Shown here one piece after another: positions 50,121 to 63,700 of a stretch of 64,000 nucleotides of DNA. Made by a program: the position numbers and the translations under genes. The notes beneath the pieces were generated by a model. That model had not been told where the DNA came from, did not search any database, and saw only the letters and a list, made by a program, of their open reading frames with translations. This stretch comes from Phallus indusiatus. Taxonomy: Eukaryota > Basidiomycota > Agaricomycetes > Phallales > Phallaceae. The first letter of the stretch is position 1. Every line of letters begins with the position of its first letter. The stretch spans positions 124,001 to 188,000 of the forward strand of contig JAQFWX010000008.1 of NCBI GenBank assembly GCA_027605045.1, given 5' to 3'.

Positions 50121-53100
50121 ATGTCATCGACATTGTAAGCTTATTGATATTAGCGTTAGCAAATCAATAATATTTTCCCCGCAGGCTTGAGCAATATCGA
50201 TACACGATATCCGGTACGACCTCATTAACACAACTTAGAATACAGTTTAACGTACTTTGCAGATATCAAACTGACAAATCCTCCGGTTTCTCCTAAGATT
50301 CACAAACCAATATTCCTAATTGAGATTACCAAAATCACCGATGGCGATAGCGAGTTATTGGAGCCAGCTAAAGGAAAATATGACGGGAATCAGGTTACTT
50401 GGAGCCAACAAATCCTGTAGAGTTCTCGAATTTGAACAACCACCAGCCCTTTGACTAACCAGACAATGATCAGCTATAATATCGCCGCCGAATTCACGAT
50501 TCACTTCAAAATTCTCATGAAAAAAGGGAAAAAGGACACGCCGGAAACTATCGGAGAGTATACAAAAACTGCCGTGTCCGAACTTCTTAAAAGACCATCC
50601 GGTATGTTTCACAATCTCCGTTCTTAACTCTCAATCATAGATTACAGGAGTTTGTGATGCTACACTGGACAATCAGAGTCAGCTAAGCTTTACCATCAAG
50701 GAAGATCGCTTCAAGGATATCTTTGATATAGCGAAACAGAAGAGCGAGGATATCGATTTTACAGAAGGGAAATTCTGGACCATGTTTCTCACGTATCTCG
50801 GAGTCGTGAAAAAGGCAATAGATCCTGTTGCTTCGGTTCGCTTTTGGCTATTCCTGGCTTGTAAATTAATCCTGACCAAAAGCGTAGTTGAATCCATTGG
50901 CCCACCAAATTTGGAGCATCGTGTCCATACTTCCAAATGTAAGCCAGTGTTTGATTTTTACTCTTCAACAGTAGTAGCTTATCAGCCTGTCAGATTCTTC
51001 AAGCAAATCACGCTCGGACCAACAATATCAAGGAATTACTTGAGAAATTGTTGTCCATTTACAAGTACATAGATGAAGCGGACCGACTGTCTGTTCTTAG
51101 AGACACTCAAAGCGATCAATTGAAACTTCTCATCAATAAAACTTGCGAATGTGCCGAATTCATCGAGGAATTCACGCAGAAAAATCCAGGTAGTCACACC
51201 TTAATTTTGTTCCATTTTCAATCTAATTCGAGCCGTGTGATTGTGTATTCAGCTACAAAATTTCTGAAAGGGCCGAATGTCGATGATAGGATATCAGGGT
51301 TCAAGAAATCACTTGATCAAATAATGCAACATAATAGTGATCTCTTGTTGCTGGATATAGCGTCGGATATTGGTAAGTTAAGGCTGTCCTTAGTATGTAC
51401 TTGTTTCCTTAGGAATTCCCGTCAGTGGTTTCCAACCTTCTTGGCGATATACCGTATGCCATTGATGTCGGACTTGTAGAGGGGAAAAAATGCCTGCAGG
51501 GAACGCGCGAAATGCTCATCAAAGAGATAGAGGATTGGGTTAAGAAGGATACAACAGAACGTGTTCTCATCGTCAGCGGACAGGCAGGAACCGGAAAATC
51601 GGCAGTTGCTCACACAATCGCCAAGAATCTAAATGATCGGCTTGGATCATTCTTCTGCTTCAGCCAGAGTAACAAAGGGATGGCCAAATTCTTATTCAGC
51701 ACCATTTCTCGCAACTTGGCCGATCGCAATGTGTTGTGGAGACGAAATCTCGTACAGGCTATCAAAGACATTGCAATTAGAAAATCCTCGGATCCTGAAA
51801 CGCAATTCAACGAAATGATCATCAAGCCGTCTAAAGGAACGACAAAGCAGATAATTATCATCATAGATGCCTTGGATGAAAGCGGTGACCAAATGGAACG
51901 CAAGGTCCTTCTGAACTTGCTTTTTGAACGAAGCTCAGAACTTCCGAATAATTATCGTATCATAATAACGTCCCGTCCTGAATATGAAATCGCAAGGTTC
52001 CACCAACACCCAAATGTTCATTGCATGTATATGGCAGACGTTAACCCCGCTGATACGCTTAACGATATCCAACGAGTCATCTCCTATGATCTATCTGACA
52101 TAACGGAGACTTTGAATGCAATTGACAGGAACTGGAGTTTGTTACTAGCCCAGAGCGCACAAAACCTTTTTATATGGGCTAAACTTGCATGTGTTTACAT
52201 TCTGGAACTAGACTCGTTTGAAGCGGCCGACCGACTAAAAGCTGTCCTCTCCAAACCGACATCTTCATTGTATGAGATGTATGGCCAAATTCTTGATGCC
52301 CAGCCGGGCTGCAAGAACGACAGTTATCTCACTCTGTTGAAAACGTTTGTGAAGGCACTTATGGTTTCGCGGAAGCCGCTCTCAGTCTCGGATCTGCAGG
52401 CGTTTTTCGGGCCTATTTGCGGAGGCAGCGAGAATGTCAAGGTTATATTGAAGCCACTGAATTCATTGTTTATTGGTCTCGATCAATCTACCGCCGACGC
52501 TAAACTTCGACCAATACATAGCTCAGTTCTTGACTTCTTCCTCAGCTCCGAACAAAAACCTGGGACTTCAAATCGGTATCAAATTGATACGTCAGATCAA
52601 AGTTCTCTCACCCATGCATGCTTACGGGTTATGAATGGGATGCTCCGATTCAATATCTGCGACCTGGAAACGTCACACATACGCAATAGAGACATACCGA
52701 ACTTCGATTCTCGGGTAGCGAAAGCAATTCCATCATCGTTGTCGTATGCATGTTGTTTTTGGGCGTACCACTTGGAATATTCAAGTCTTAACGAAGACCT
52801 TCTGAGCGAGATTGACGGTTTGATCTGTACCAAGTTGCTGTACTTGTTTGAAGTGCTCAGTCTCTTAGCGGAGGTTGATCATGGTCGTTCCGGAATGCAG
52901 ATCCTAAAAAATATGACAGAAGTAAGTGTTCATTTTTATGTATGGTGTAAAATCGAAATATTTATTTGTAGGATACAGATCCTGAATTAGCTTCGCGCGC
53001 AGCAGAGGCATCCCAATTTGCGCTCAAGTTTGGATTGATGATGACGGAGAGCACACCACATCTTTACCTTTCTGCCCTTCCTTATATCTCAAAGGAATCA

Positions 53101-55662
53101 TTCATATCATCTCAATTCTTCCCTCAGTACTCGCAGCTTTTCAGTATGGATGTCGGTCAACCGATAGCCCTCCAGCCTCAATTCAAAAACAGTGTTATGC
53201 AAAGACATCCCTCAGCAGTTCCAACCGCACTTGCATTCTCCCCCCAAAACAGACATATTGCGGCTGGCTTCAATAACGGGGATTTATGGGTGTGGGATTA
53301 TATTACCGGTGAAACCATTTATCAAAAGAGTTCCGAAACCAAGGCGGTTGCCATCTGCAAGATGGTATTTTCATTGAATGAAGAGCTACTTTACTGTTGT
53401 TTTAAAAATGGAAGCATCTTGATCTGGGAAGCAAGGACGAAGAATGTCTCATATGAGTCCAACGAAGGAATTGCGCCAAAAAATTGCTGGGGTTGCTATA
53501 TCTCTCCGGATGGACGTTTTGTTGCTTTCAGTGGCGATCATGCTATGATTTTCTATGAGAGAGAAACTCATGTCAAACTCTTTGAAGACATTCCAGGTCA
53601 TCCGAACCATTGGGAAGGGGATATGTTTTCTTCAAGCGGAAGGTTCTTTGGCTTTCAGCCTCATAATGAGATGTTACGACTTTGGGATACTCGAGAGAAG
53701 ACATTTATTCCCTTTGAGTCAATCACTCATCATCGTAATGATTACGACTTAAAGGCATTCAATGATAATTACATCATTATTCGTGTCACGAAATTTCCTT
53801 ATCTTTACGAGGTTTATGACATACAGACAAGTAGGATGGTTCGCCAGACGGAATTGAGATTGGATCAACCAAAATTTACCTTCTCTCCGAATGGGGAAGA
53901 TCTGCTCCTTTCTGAAGGAAACAAGCACTTGATTTGGAAGATATCGACGGGAGAAGTCTCACAGCGTTTTGTGGGATGCGAGGACAGATTCAGCCACATC
54001 TACGTAACCGCCCTATCATCCGACGCGAAACACATAGCATTCGCCTTTTACCGGAAAAATACAACACACGTTCTAGCATGGGATGGCCTTGATCGGGAGA
54101 AGGAGACTGATAAGTGGGGTGAGGATGACGACGATATTGGAGGCGAGAGTATACCTAATAATGGCACTGGTAGAGCTTGGCACAAGAGACAACATCTTAT
54201 TTTAGGAGGGTGTCTGAGTATTTTTTATGTAGGAGAGCTTCGAGTTTTGGATCTTACGGGGATCACTGTCTTTGAAGCCGGCGTTGAGGCTAAACTTGCA
54301 CCACTCGTCGAAGTCTCTCCCGAGGATAATCACTGGTCCATAGCTTATGCTGATGCCTTCAACGGTCATCTTTGTCTCTGGAACATCGATGAAAAAAGGG
54401 TATTCACTATAGACAAATCGGATGAACGACTCAACATTCTCGCATTTTCTCCAAGTGGTGACCTTCTTATAAGCTGTGATAAGAAGAGCAACATTAATAT
54501 ATGGGATGTACGCACCCGTACTTTGAGCAGTCGCGTCCGTACTTCGAGCAGTCGCGTCCGTACTTTGAGCAGTCGCGGTAGAATATCAAGCACGGTGACG
54601 GCTCTTGCTTTCTCTCATTCCGGCGCTACCTTTTGGGTTGCATACCAAACAGATAAACATAATACATTCGAGGAGCTTGGATCTAAATTACGAACAACAA
54701 TTCGTGGGCCTTTCTCGCATGATCCAACCATCCGTTCAATCTTCGTCTCAATCTTCGTCTCTTCCAATGATGCATATATGGGCGTGTACTCTATTTCACG
54801 TGACTCGGGTAGCAAACTCGGAGGCAAACTGCGTATCTTAGACTGCTCAACAGGTGCAAGCATCAATTGCTTCAATACAAATAAAACTCCAGTATTCTCC
54901 CCAAACCGAAGATACATTGCCTGGATACCCCGTGAGGACCGGAGAAAAGTGAACCTCTGGGACCTGGAGAAGGGTGTCGTGATAGATGGGCCCCCATCCG
55001 ACGATCAGGTCATGATGTTTCATTTTTCTAATGACTCCGAGCGGATATGTGTATTGGGAGATGTGAACGGAATGGACCGTGTCAGTATCTGGAACATACA
55101 GGCTAGAAATATAGTCATCCAGCGTCTTTTGTCAAAATCCCTGCTTGAATGGACTTCAACATCGTACGGAATGGCAATAAATGGAGACAGCCTCTTGTTG
55201 GTTCATCCATCCGGGATGGGGAAGGTTTGGAATTTGCGTGTGCACGAAATCATGACACACCTTTGTAACGATCGTATAAATAATTCGCAGTTCGACGTGG
55301 AATTCGGGCATTTCCAAACCAAACCGTACGAGTTTGTCTATTCCTTCAAGTATTTTACTCAGTTTTTGGCTAGATTAATCGAGGATTGCAACGTGCGCTC
55401 CGAAGATACTGAGACACTAGGTTACGCGCTTATGGCATGGAATAAAGCAACCTTTTCACCCTGGACGAAGTCGAATAAGGAGGGTTGGATGCTGGGCCCG
55501 CATGGAGAACTTTTATTCTGGGTTCCTCAGAAGATGCGAAGAGGTTTGTGGTATCCAGGCATGTCATTCATGAAATGCCGTAAAAAATTCACAAAACTCA
55601 ATTTCGAAAATTTTGTTCATGGTGCAAGTTGGACAGAATGCAAGAAGCCACTTACAATTTAA
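50121..55662 (+). CDS. NLR-like receptor: N-terminal unknown domain, NACHT NTPase, WD40 repeats
   Basis: Exons: 50121-50134, 50185-50213, 50263-50393, 50463-50601, 50648-50938, 50986-51189, 51253-51372, 51426-52921 and 52972-55662, 1704 residues. Residues 1-130 (YRYTISDIKLTNPPVSPKIH...) may be a C2-like sensor or effector fold; this is weak. Residues ~130-310 are helical (KELLEKLLSIYKYIDEADRL), as in the linker of agaricomycete NWD proteins. The NACHT NTPase has Walker A GQAGTGKSAVAHTIA (about 361-368), Walker B IIIIIDALDES (about 451-460) and the YRIIITSRPEYEIARF sensor. From ~810 on there are degenerate WD40 repeats (FSPQNRHIAAGFNNGDLWVW, FSPSGDLLISCDKKSNINIW) and the family's C-terminal cap GWMLGPHGELLFWVP. 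By analogy with HET-type STAND proteins it is probably an intracellular immune or self/non-self sensor; the ligand is unknown. It is full length with no frame break. The region near 50837-50918 could contain another intron. Confidence 0.85.
54520..54582 (+). repeat. 21-bp tandem repeat, three copies, inside the WD40 region
   Basis: Three copies of a 21-bp unit (actttgagcagtcgcgtccg-t; copies start at 54520, 54541 and 54562). Copy 2 differs by one base and copy 3 diverges at its last bases. It encodes LSSRVRT-SSSRVRT-LSSRGRI directly after a WD repeat's NIWDVRTRT. Confidence 0.9.
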
Positions 55663-56055
55663 CATGTTTTGTATTATGCTACAAACAGTCACTTGGACAT
55701 TTGGCTGTATTGATACAAGTGCGACTGGCGCAAACAGGGAAGGATGGGGACCAAGTGCTGAGAAGGAAGCTTTGAAGGAAGTCATGCTAGCGTGGGATAC
55801 GGAGGACCCTCTATCTTTTGCACTTTCTTTAAAAGTAGTCTAAGAATGCATTCATCATGTTGACATGTGTTACAAGAGTTGAAATCTTTCGTATCGTTCG
55901 TCGTGTCGTTGAGGTGTGAATACATGAATATATCGACTGCTTCCGCGCAGTTGAAAGTAATGAATTATCCAATCATTCAAAGTACATGTCGACTCTTTGT
56001 ACATTATTCTCCATATCCTTCGCATATTCCCGGATGATGACAATTGCTTCTAATT
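55663..56055. other. Convergent intergenic between the NLR-like gene and TRM82
   Basis: 393 bp. A plus-strand frame open from 55613 to 55843 overlaps the NLR end in another frame; it has no start signal or family match. Otherwise nothing seen. Confidence 0.5.
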
Positions 56056-57889
56056 CTAATCTTCTTCTAGTCTCATTTTCTTCGCAGCTCCTTGACCGCC
56101 TTCCGGGGCCCCGCTTGGGCCTTTTTGCCTAATATGAGATTGCTTTTTCAGGCGAGCCGCCATTTTGCCTGTGAGAGCAGACACGGACGGGGTTGGTGTC
56201 GGTGTCGACGGTCGACTGTTTGTTTCATTGTTTATTTCATCGTCTTCAGGTCCATCTGGCCGTTTAGGAAGCAGCTCGAGTTCGTCATATAGGCGCATCG
56301 CAGCAACTTCGTGCGGTGAAGCTGAAAAATTCTGAGTTAAGCGAACAAAATAGTGTCCAAAGAAAAAAACCTCTTACCGTTTTGCAACGCCGGTCCGTTC
56401 AGTGCCTCAGATAAAGGCGATGGTTCATTTGATAGTTGTAACTAGACTCAAATTCAGAGATTTTCACAAAACGAGGAATGATACCAACCTCATCGCCATT
56501 CCACTCTACCATAAATGCAGGTTTTGTTTCTTCTAAGCCATCAGACGACGTCCAGTTGGGATCCACGACGACTAGAATGCGATTGTCTAGTGTTGGCTCA
56601 AAGTCTAATATTGGCTTGTTCAGATCCAGTAGCTTTACATCGGGGCTAGTTTCGGAGTCATCTGTAAATCGACAATAACATAACGCAGACCCCCTATTTT
56701 AAATCAAGCCGGCGTCGGTCAAATATTAAGCAATCTATACAAATGCACGTACCCAATAGCACTGAAAACAATCCACTGTTTGTGCTCTTCCGTTCTCAAG
56801 GTCACAATTTTCTTTACCGCTAGGATCACATCATTCGGTGACTCTGCTTCATTGCCACCGTCATTAGGAGACTCAGGCTGCACGTCCACCGATTGCTCCA
56901 CCTCCATTTCTTCCTCTAATTCTTTGTCTTTTTTGTTCCGTCGTCGTTTCGTTGTCCGCTGACCTTTCCTTTTCCATTTAGTGCGTGTGGGTGTACCCTT
57001 TAGGTATGGTTTGATAACCTCCAGAATATGAATCTGACGTTTCTCTTCTCCTGTTTTCCAATCCCATATGCTCAGATAAGGATCGCCCCCACCGGATATC
57101 AGGATAGAGGGATTGAAAGATGGAATGTGGATAGCTGACACGAATCTGAGAGTACTCCGTAAGAAGGAAAGGAAAACAAGTTAAGAATCCGATAGTTCTC
57201 AACTGTTCATGTCCTAAACAATACCGTTCGATAATATACCCACGTGGAAACCAGCTAGCCCGAATATGCTCATCTCGATCGGCTGTGATGATGTATTTCC
57301 CATCGGTACTGAATGTAAAGCAAGTGATTATCGACGCGTGTCCCAAAACTAAATCGCCATGCGGGTTCTCGTGCGATGCAAGAGATTCACGACCGGATGA
57401 TTTGATATTGGGGGTGGCACGGGGTATTAAAGTATAGCTAAAAACATCTCCAAATTTGTCTGCTACGACTATCGACGTTCCAGCTTCATTCTGGAAGAAG
57501 CTTAATTGCGTCGCCTTTTTCGGCAATTCACTGTTATCAATTTTTTTTATTCAAGTATATCCCTTCTTACGGGTCTTGAGACGCACCGAGTGCTTTCAGG
57601 CTGCAAAGTTGCAATGTCCCATACTTTCAATTTTTTGTCATCGCCAATGGTGACAAGGTGCTCAAATTTTTCGTCAACTGCGCTGTTGGTGACTACGACA
57701 TCGCATCTGACTGTATGCGAGATTTGGCCGGTTCTTCCTTAAATCTATCAATTGTTGAACTAGAACAGGAGAAGGAACTAATAATTAGAACTGCGCTCAC
57801 TCTGAATTGATAACCTGAATAAATGGTCCCGCAATGAATATGCTGTATCGTGTGCCAATGTGCAGTGTCGTGAACGGCCATGCAGGCAT
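56056..57889 (-). CDS. TRM82: Trm82/WDR4, non-catalytic subunit of tRNA m7G46 methyltransferase
   Basis: Trm82 is a WD40 protein that stabilises the methyltransferase Trm8. Minus-strand exons: 57889-57801, a second exon starting at 57759 or 57744 and ending 57587, 57530-57204, 57145-56753, 56693-56489, 56441-56378 and 56321-56056. It starts MPAWPFTTLHIGTRYSIFIA and runs HTVRCDVVVTN, HLVTIGDDKKLKVWD, STRELPKKATQL, IVVADKFGDVFSYTL, LGHASIITCFTFSTDG, ITADRDEHIRASWFPRGYII, SILISGGGDPYLSIWDWKTG and a basic tail. The DKFGDV and SDRDEHI-type blocks are the Trm82 hallmarks. Exon 1 ends in phase 2, yet the only acceptors nearby lead into a frame that stops (SRIQSDAMS), while the conserved HTVRCDVVV lies one base away. 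One base is probably missing at about 57715-57730. The gene diverges from SEC6. Confidence 0.85.
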
Positions 57890-58152
57890 TCTAGTTTGGT
57901 AGAAACTTCATAGAATTAGCCGCCGGAGGCGTTTTACCTAAATTGGACAAAAAGGTCGCGCCTTGGCCTCTCGTTTCAAGAGCAACGCTGCATCTTTCTC
58001 ATTTCTCCCAATCTTTCTCGTTGTTCGGGGATTCACAGCCCATAGGTAATCCTAGTCAATCCCGTGCTCAAAATTTATAATCGGAAACAAGGGTCAAAAG
58101 CAAGGGACACCAGCACTGCAATTTCAACTGTGCTCAGTACAGCCGGCAAAAC
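57890..58152. promoter_or_regulatory. 263-bp divergent upstream region of TRM82 and SEC6
   Basis: Both genes start from this stretch on opposite strands. It is C/T-rich on the plus strand around 57955-58025. No specific factor site can be named. Confidence 0.45.
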
Positions 58153-60591
58153 ATGTCCGTCTTAACATCAGGTGCGAATGCAGCACAAGCTGTTGGAGAA
58201 TATTTGCAATCTCCGGACGACCTCATGAAAATAATCGCGTTCAGAAAGAAACTCGAGAAAGAGAAGGCTTCTATCGATAACAAGCTCAAGAGTGGTGTCA
58301 AAGAACAACTCGATACGACCAGAGAAGGATTGCGGAAACTGTTCAGTACTCGTGACGATGTTCAAGCTATTAAGGATGAGATGGCTGCTTTGCATAAACA
58401 TTACAGTGATCCCCAGAATACCGTCAATACGTTTGACCAGATTAGTCGGGTGCGTTACGTTTTCTGATATTGTTTGAAATTGTACGCGATTTATGGATTC
58501 CTTTACAGGTATCTACCGTACACCGGAATTTTGAACAGGTGGAAGAAATGGTCCGGAACCTACAAGACATGTCCTCGAAACTAGATGACATAGCTGAGAT
58601 GCTCCACGCCGAGCAACAAAACATCTTGGGTCCGGCTACCAACCTACTCCCCATTCATCACCAGATCCGTCAGCTTGAGACATTCCGTAACGAAACATTA
58701 CACCAAGCTAAATCGGCCAAACCACAGTCGCTCAAGGTCTTAAACCAGCGTTTTGGAACACTGGATAAGGTCATCGCCGACTTCAATGTCTATATCACCG
58801 CATTATCACGCAATATTCTGCCTATTGTTCGCGCAGGTCACCCCGAGGTGATTGTCAAACTTTGCAAGATCGCAGAATTGGAAGGCTTAGAAGATCAAAG
58901 AGTTCGTCGCTTTTCTCATCTTCCGTAGTAGTTAGGCTAATGACATTCATGTCAACATAGGCAATCGCTATCAAATTATTAAAGAAAGCAGGAAAAGTGG
59001 ACGCCGCATCTAAATTCAAGTCATTGCAGGCCAATGCTCGGCAGCTGAAGCACTACAGATCAAACATGATGAAAAACATAGCTGAATCAATTCGCCAGGC
59101 TTTTGAAACAGCTTACGCTCAAGACAAAAACAACCCCTCTGCTTTTATCGACGGTATAGGATGGATGTATCAAGACATCATTCGCATTGAAGAAGACGTC
59201 GTACCCTGTTTTCCTCCCGATTATGATATTTACAAATTTTATATCCGGGAGTATCATAAATCTTTAAACAATATCGTCAAAAAACTCGTCGCGGAAGAAC
59301 CCGAAGCGTCTGTCATTCTACAACTTCACGGGTGGACGAAGGAGTACCGTCAAAACATGAAAGAACTAAATGTCCCTCCTGAGCTGCTGGAACCACCGTT
59401 ACTCGACGGGAAAGAACAGTCGTTGATAGATGACTACCGTAACTTGATCGTGAAGAAATTAGATGAATGGAGCGGAAATATCATGAAAACGGAGCTCAAG
59501 GACTTCATTGCACGTGAACAACCTCCGGAAGTTGATCCTGACGGTCTTTATGGCATGCAGGGTGCTGTTATAATGTTCCAAATGGTCAACCAACAAGTCG
59601 ATCTCGCGGCCGATAGTAACCAGGGGGCTATTCTTGCTCAAGTTGTCGAGGATTGTAGTCGCATCATGCGTCAAACTCAACTACAATGGATCAAGACTAT
59701 TGAAAGCGAGTTCAAGAAGCAAGTTGAAAAACCGGAGGAAGCCAAAGGTGGTCTTGTTGAATATGTTATTGCGGTAGCGAACGATCAAATTAAGAGCGCT
59801 GATTATGCTGAAGCTCTCTCAGCACGTCTCGAGTCTCTGGTTTCGGAGAAATATCAAGTAATCATCAACGAGCGGCTCAACAACGCCATCGACGGATATC
59901 TTGACGTCGCAAAGAAATGTACTCAGACGTTGATTGACTTGATATTTAACGATTTGAAACCAGCCACGAAGCAACTATTCACACCGACGTGGTATACTGG
60001 AATTATGGCACAAATCATCGAGACATTCCGAGATTACATGACAGATTACCAAACATACCTCAATCCATCCATTTTCACACTTCTTTTAGAAGATTTACTG
60101 GATACATTCCTAATCACATACCTCACAGCACTCGGTAACGCCTCCAAATTGCGCATTCCTTCCGGCATTGATCGCATAAAAGCGGACATCCAAGAAGCTT
60201 TCTCCATCTTCTCCACATTCAAACCGCCTGCTGAATTAGAAGAATACTTCAAAGTCGTTGATATGGTTTTGTCATTACTCGAAGCGTCAGAGAGCTTCGT
60301 TTACTTGTCATATTGGAATTTTGCAAAAGTCCACGGTCCTTGTTTGGCATTCGTAGAAGGATTAATGAAAGCTCGTGAAGACTTGGACAGGTCCGCTGTC
60401 AGTGATATTATGGACAGTATTAAGCGTAGAGTCAAAGAGGAAAAAATCTCGGATCGTAAGTGACATTTACCCAAAACTTCTCAAGACGGAAAATTGACAC
60501 ATGTTTTACTTTAGCGGCGGAACCCACGATAATGAAAAAGGTCGTCGTTCAAGGAACCTTTGCTCGGTTACTCAACGTTGCTAAACAGTAA
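58153..60591 (+). CDS. SEC6: Sec6, exocyst complex subunit
   Basis: Sec6 is a core exocyst subunit that tethers secretory vesicles at the hyphal tip or septum and binds the t-SNARE Sec9 in yeast. Exons: 58153-58449, 58509-58901, 58961-60455 and 60515-60591, 753 residues, with all phases consistent. The family is recognised from the N-terminal coiled coil (LMKIIAFRKKLEKEKASIDN), VHRNFEQVEEMVRNLQDM, the AIKLLKKAGKVDA block, and the helical-bundle C-terminal half with GWMYQDIIRIEEDVVPCFPP, PDGLYGMQGAVIMFQMVNQQ and RYMTDYQTYLNP-type segments. The length matches yeast Sec6 closely. It is tail-to-tail with QNS1, with 113 bp between stop codons. Confidence 0.9.
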
Positions 60592-60704
60592 CCTACCGTA
60601 TAAGATATATTCCTTCTTTATTTATTTATAACAATATTTATGGCCGACACACCATCATTGCATCGTATATGTATAATACAGATTTAACCTTGATATAATA
60701 TATT

Positions 60705-63700
60705 TCATTCCATCTTCTCCTTTGATTGCGCATTAGAACGATCGGGTACAAGGGCCGCCACAGCATCTATCTTGTCGAACTGGAATGGGAAGCGAGACGG
60801 GTATAAGAAAGGTCTCAGATCATAGCCTAATAAATTCTTGATAAGTTTGAAGTAAACCAAAGAAAGACTCTACATACGGTTGTCATCCGGACTGTATGAT
60901 TCCTAAAGATCACACAATTAGTTCAATATACACCAAGGATGAACCATTCTAGACACATACAGCATGATACGCAGGCGTCAAAGTAGTCATCTTATGTCTG
61001 TTCCGAGCGTACTCAAAATAGAAAAGCTTGACCTTTGCTGCAATCTACAACCATGTTATTAGTTGATGAAACTAGTTGCCTTAAATGATCGCGAACCTGT
61101 TGCGGGGACAGAAAAGTGCCCCATTCATGCAGTAGCTTGGTAAACATGCTATAAGGTCCACATTTCTCGACCTTCCTAAGTCGACCAAACACCGATAATT
61201 CCTCGTATGTCATTCCCATATCAGCCTATGCCAAGGGTTCAGTTCTCCATCTTCCCTTCTTTTGGTTGTTAATACTTACTTCATCAGATTGCACATAGGA
61301 TTCTGTGATAGGCTCCAATTCAGCTGTTGGAACGGCGGTTAAGAAGCTAAGCGGAATGAATTAACGACACGGTAAAGTAGAACAAGGACATATGGGGTCC
61401 CACCTATCCAATATAGGCAGTTTGAACGTATCTGAAGCATACGCAATGAACTTTTTCAAGTCTGTTTTACTGATGCCCCCGATGGGGTTTATATCCGCTA
61501 GAAATTATGGAGTCAAATCATATCTTAGGTGGCAATAAAATGAATATTACCAGACGAGCAATCATACTTAGTCAAGTAGCCCCGTAAACTGTTCGCATTA
61601 ATTAGTGAACAAAAGATTGGTGATTCCAACGGCATTACCTTTCGTCAACATTGGCACTTCCCAGTACGAGTAAGCCACCGGGACGACCACGGACCCATGG
61701 AAGTAATTGCGCAAACATGTATGCGATAACCATTCTTAGTCGAGCCTATTTCAACTCAGAAACGAACCAATACAGAATAGCACGAAAAATGGAAATAACC
61801 TGAATATTCTGAAGAGCCAAATTCTCGGCATTAGATCCTCCATGAACTTTATACTTGGGTTTTAAACCGGTGACAAAAGAGAAAAGCTGTCGCATGGCGG
61901 TTACCACCGAATCCATGTTAAGATCGATGTGGTAGCTTTGCAAGACAAAATGTATGGTAAGTCTGAAGCTTCATATAAAATGATTGAATTATGCAATACC
62001 TCCCAATTGCGTCTCCAAGAAGCTTAGCTCTGCCTCGTGTGTCTGCACTCGAGTTTTCAGTTCCCATATAACACGTATGAAAAATGCGTTTGCAAAACTC
62101 CCGTGGGTCAGAGGGAATATAGCCGGAATCTTCTGGCTCTCCAGCAATCCGTCGAGCATCCTGGATGACCTGTTTATCTTGAAACAAGCGGTAGATAAAA
62201 AATAAAATGGAGGAAAAAAGCCAACGGAGAGGTCAACATACCAGCTCTGTTGGCGGCCTCGGCTACCAATCGACACATGGAATATACAATGACTGCTGTC
62301 GCACAACTATCGATACCTCCACTCAAAGGGACAAAATAACCTTGCGTCCGCGATCGCCTAAGGTAATCCCAAAGCCAACATGCAGGTCCCAAGCTAAAGC
62401 AAGCACACAGGCACCATTCATCAGACTCACGAACCAGTCAAAAACAGAACAGTAAACTCACGCAATCTCCTCTTCAGGCGAATGATATTTAAGTTCAAAC
62501 GACCTAGCCCATTGTATATCGTTGACATGCTCTAGTGTGCCTGAAGATAAAGCTTTGCCGGTTTGGATGCGATGGTAAGATTCTGCATTCGCAGCCTGCA
62601 TATTCCGACTCACGACCGCACGGTGAGCACGAATATCTTCAATGTCTATCGTTGCGGTGACTACTTCAACGTCATTGAGAGAGAATTGGGTTCCTTGGGC
62701 TATTATTTTCCCGTTCATGGCGATCATGGCGCAGCCATCATAGTAAAGCCGGTCTCCGTCGCATCCTTGTTGATTGGCATATAGATACACGCCGCCAAGC
62801 TATGTAATAACAGGTTTTATCACAATTAAGATTATACTGGAAAGGTGATTTGCCCTACCTTCAACGTAGCTTCCTTGATAAGCTCTACTCGCGTGTAAAG
62901 CTTTCGTAGTTCGTGATGGCTACCACTTGAATTCGTGAAAATTTCTACACCGTCTAAGCCCATAAGAATATGCGGACTACCATGCTCTCAGAACCTTGAC
63001 ATCAACGGATAGAACAAGATTCATACCTGCCTGGAGTGAAGAGTTCTTCACAAAGTTCTACACCAATGCAAGTATCCAAAGTACTGATAACAACGTCCCC
63101 AAATGGAACAGTAGACTGTGAAAGAATGAACAGATGAACCCATAAATATGACACCTATGAGCTACCTGTTTTGTAACCTCTCGAATGATTCTAGGCAAGA
63201 AATGCTCCTCCCATTGACGATGTTTCGCCCACGGAGTGAAATACCTCATTTCACGATAATTTCCATTATTAGCCAACCATAACTTTGGGCGAATAAGCAC
63301 GATTTCCCCGTCGTTGATGATGACACGGCAGTTGTATATAACGCTCTTATGGACAATTGGCCTATGTGATCAAAATAAAAAAGATCGTCGTCAGTTCCCT
63401 TCTTACCCATGACCACAGCCAATTAATGTCTGAGGGTGCTTCCTTACATGCCAATATCGCACATAATACCCCGAGCTTCTTCAGATGCAAGAATCCTGGC
63501 TAGAATTTCCCAGGAATGCAAAACGGTGTCTCCTAAAAAAAAGAAATAATTTAGACAGGCGCATGCAAACTCTAACAGTTTGACGACTCCACCTTCCAAG
63601 AAATGATCAAGGCAGCCATATCCACTATCAGAGCAGAAGAGAATCAGCAACACAGAAAGCGGTACAGTTCGGACTAACGGGATTTCCAGTTCCGGACCCA

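Noticed and set aside
51190..51252. Reading the NLR helical linker without an intron here
   Set aside because: The frame stays open through 51479, but the donor/acceptor pair and the restored phase for the NACHT exon favour splicing.
55613..55843. Plus-strand 76-codon frame overlapping the NLR end
   Set aside because: Different frame from the NLR, whose family-typical C-terminus is already complete; no independent start signal.
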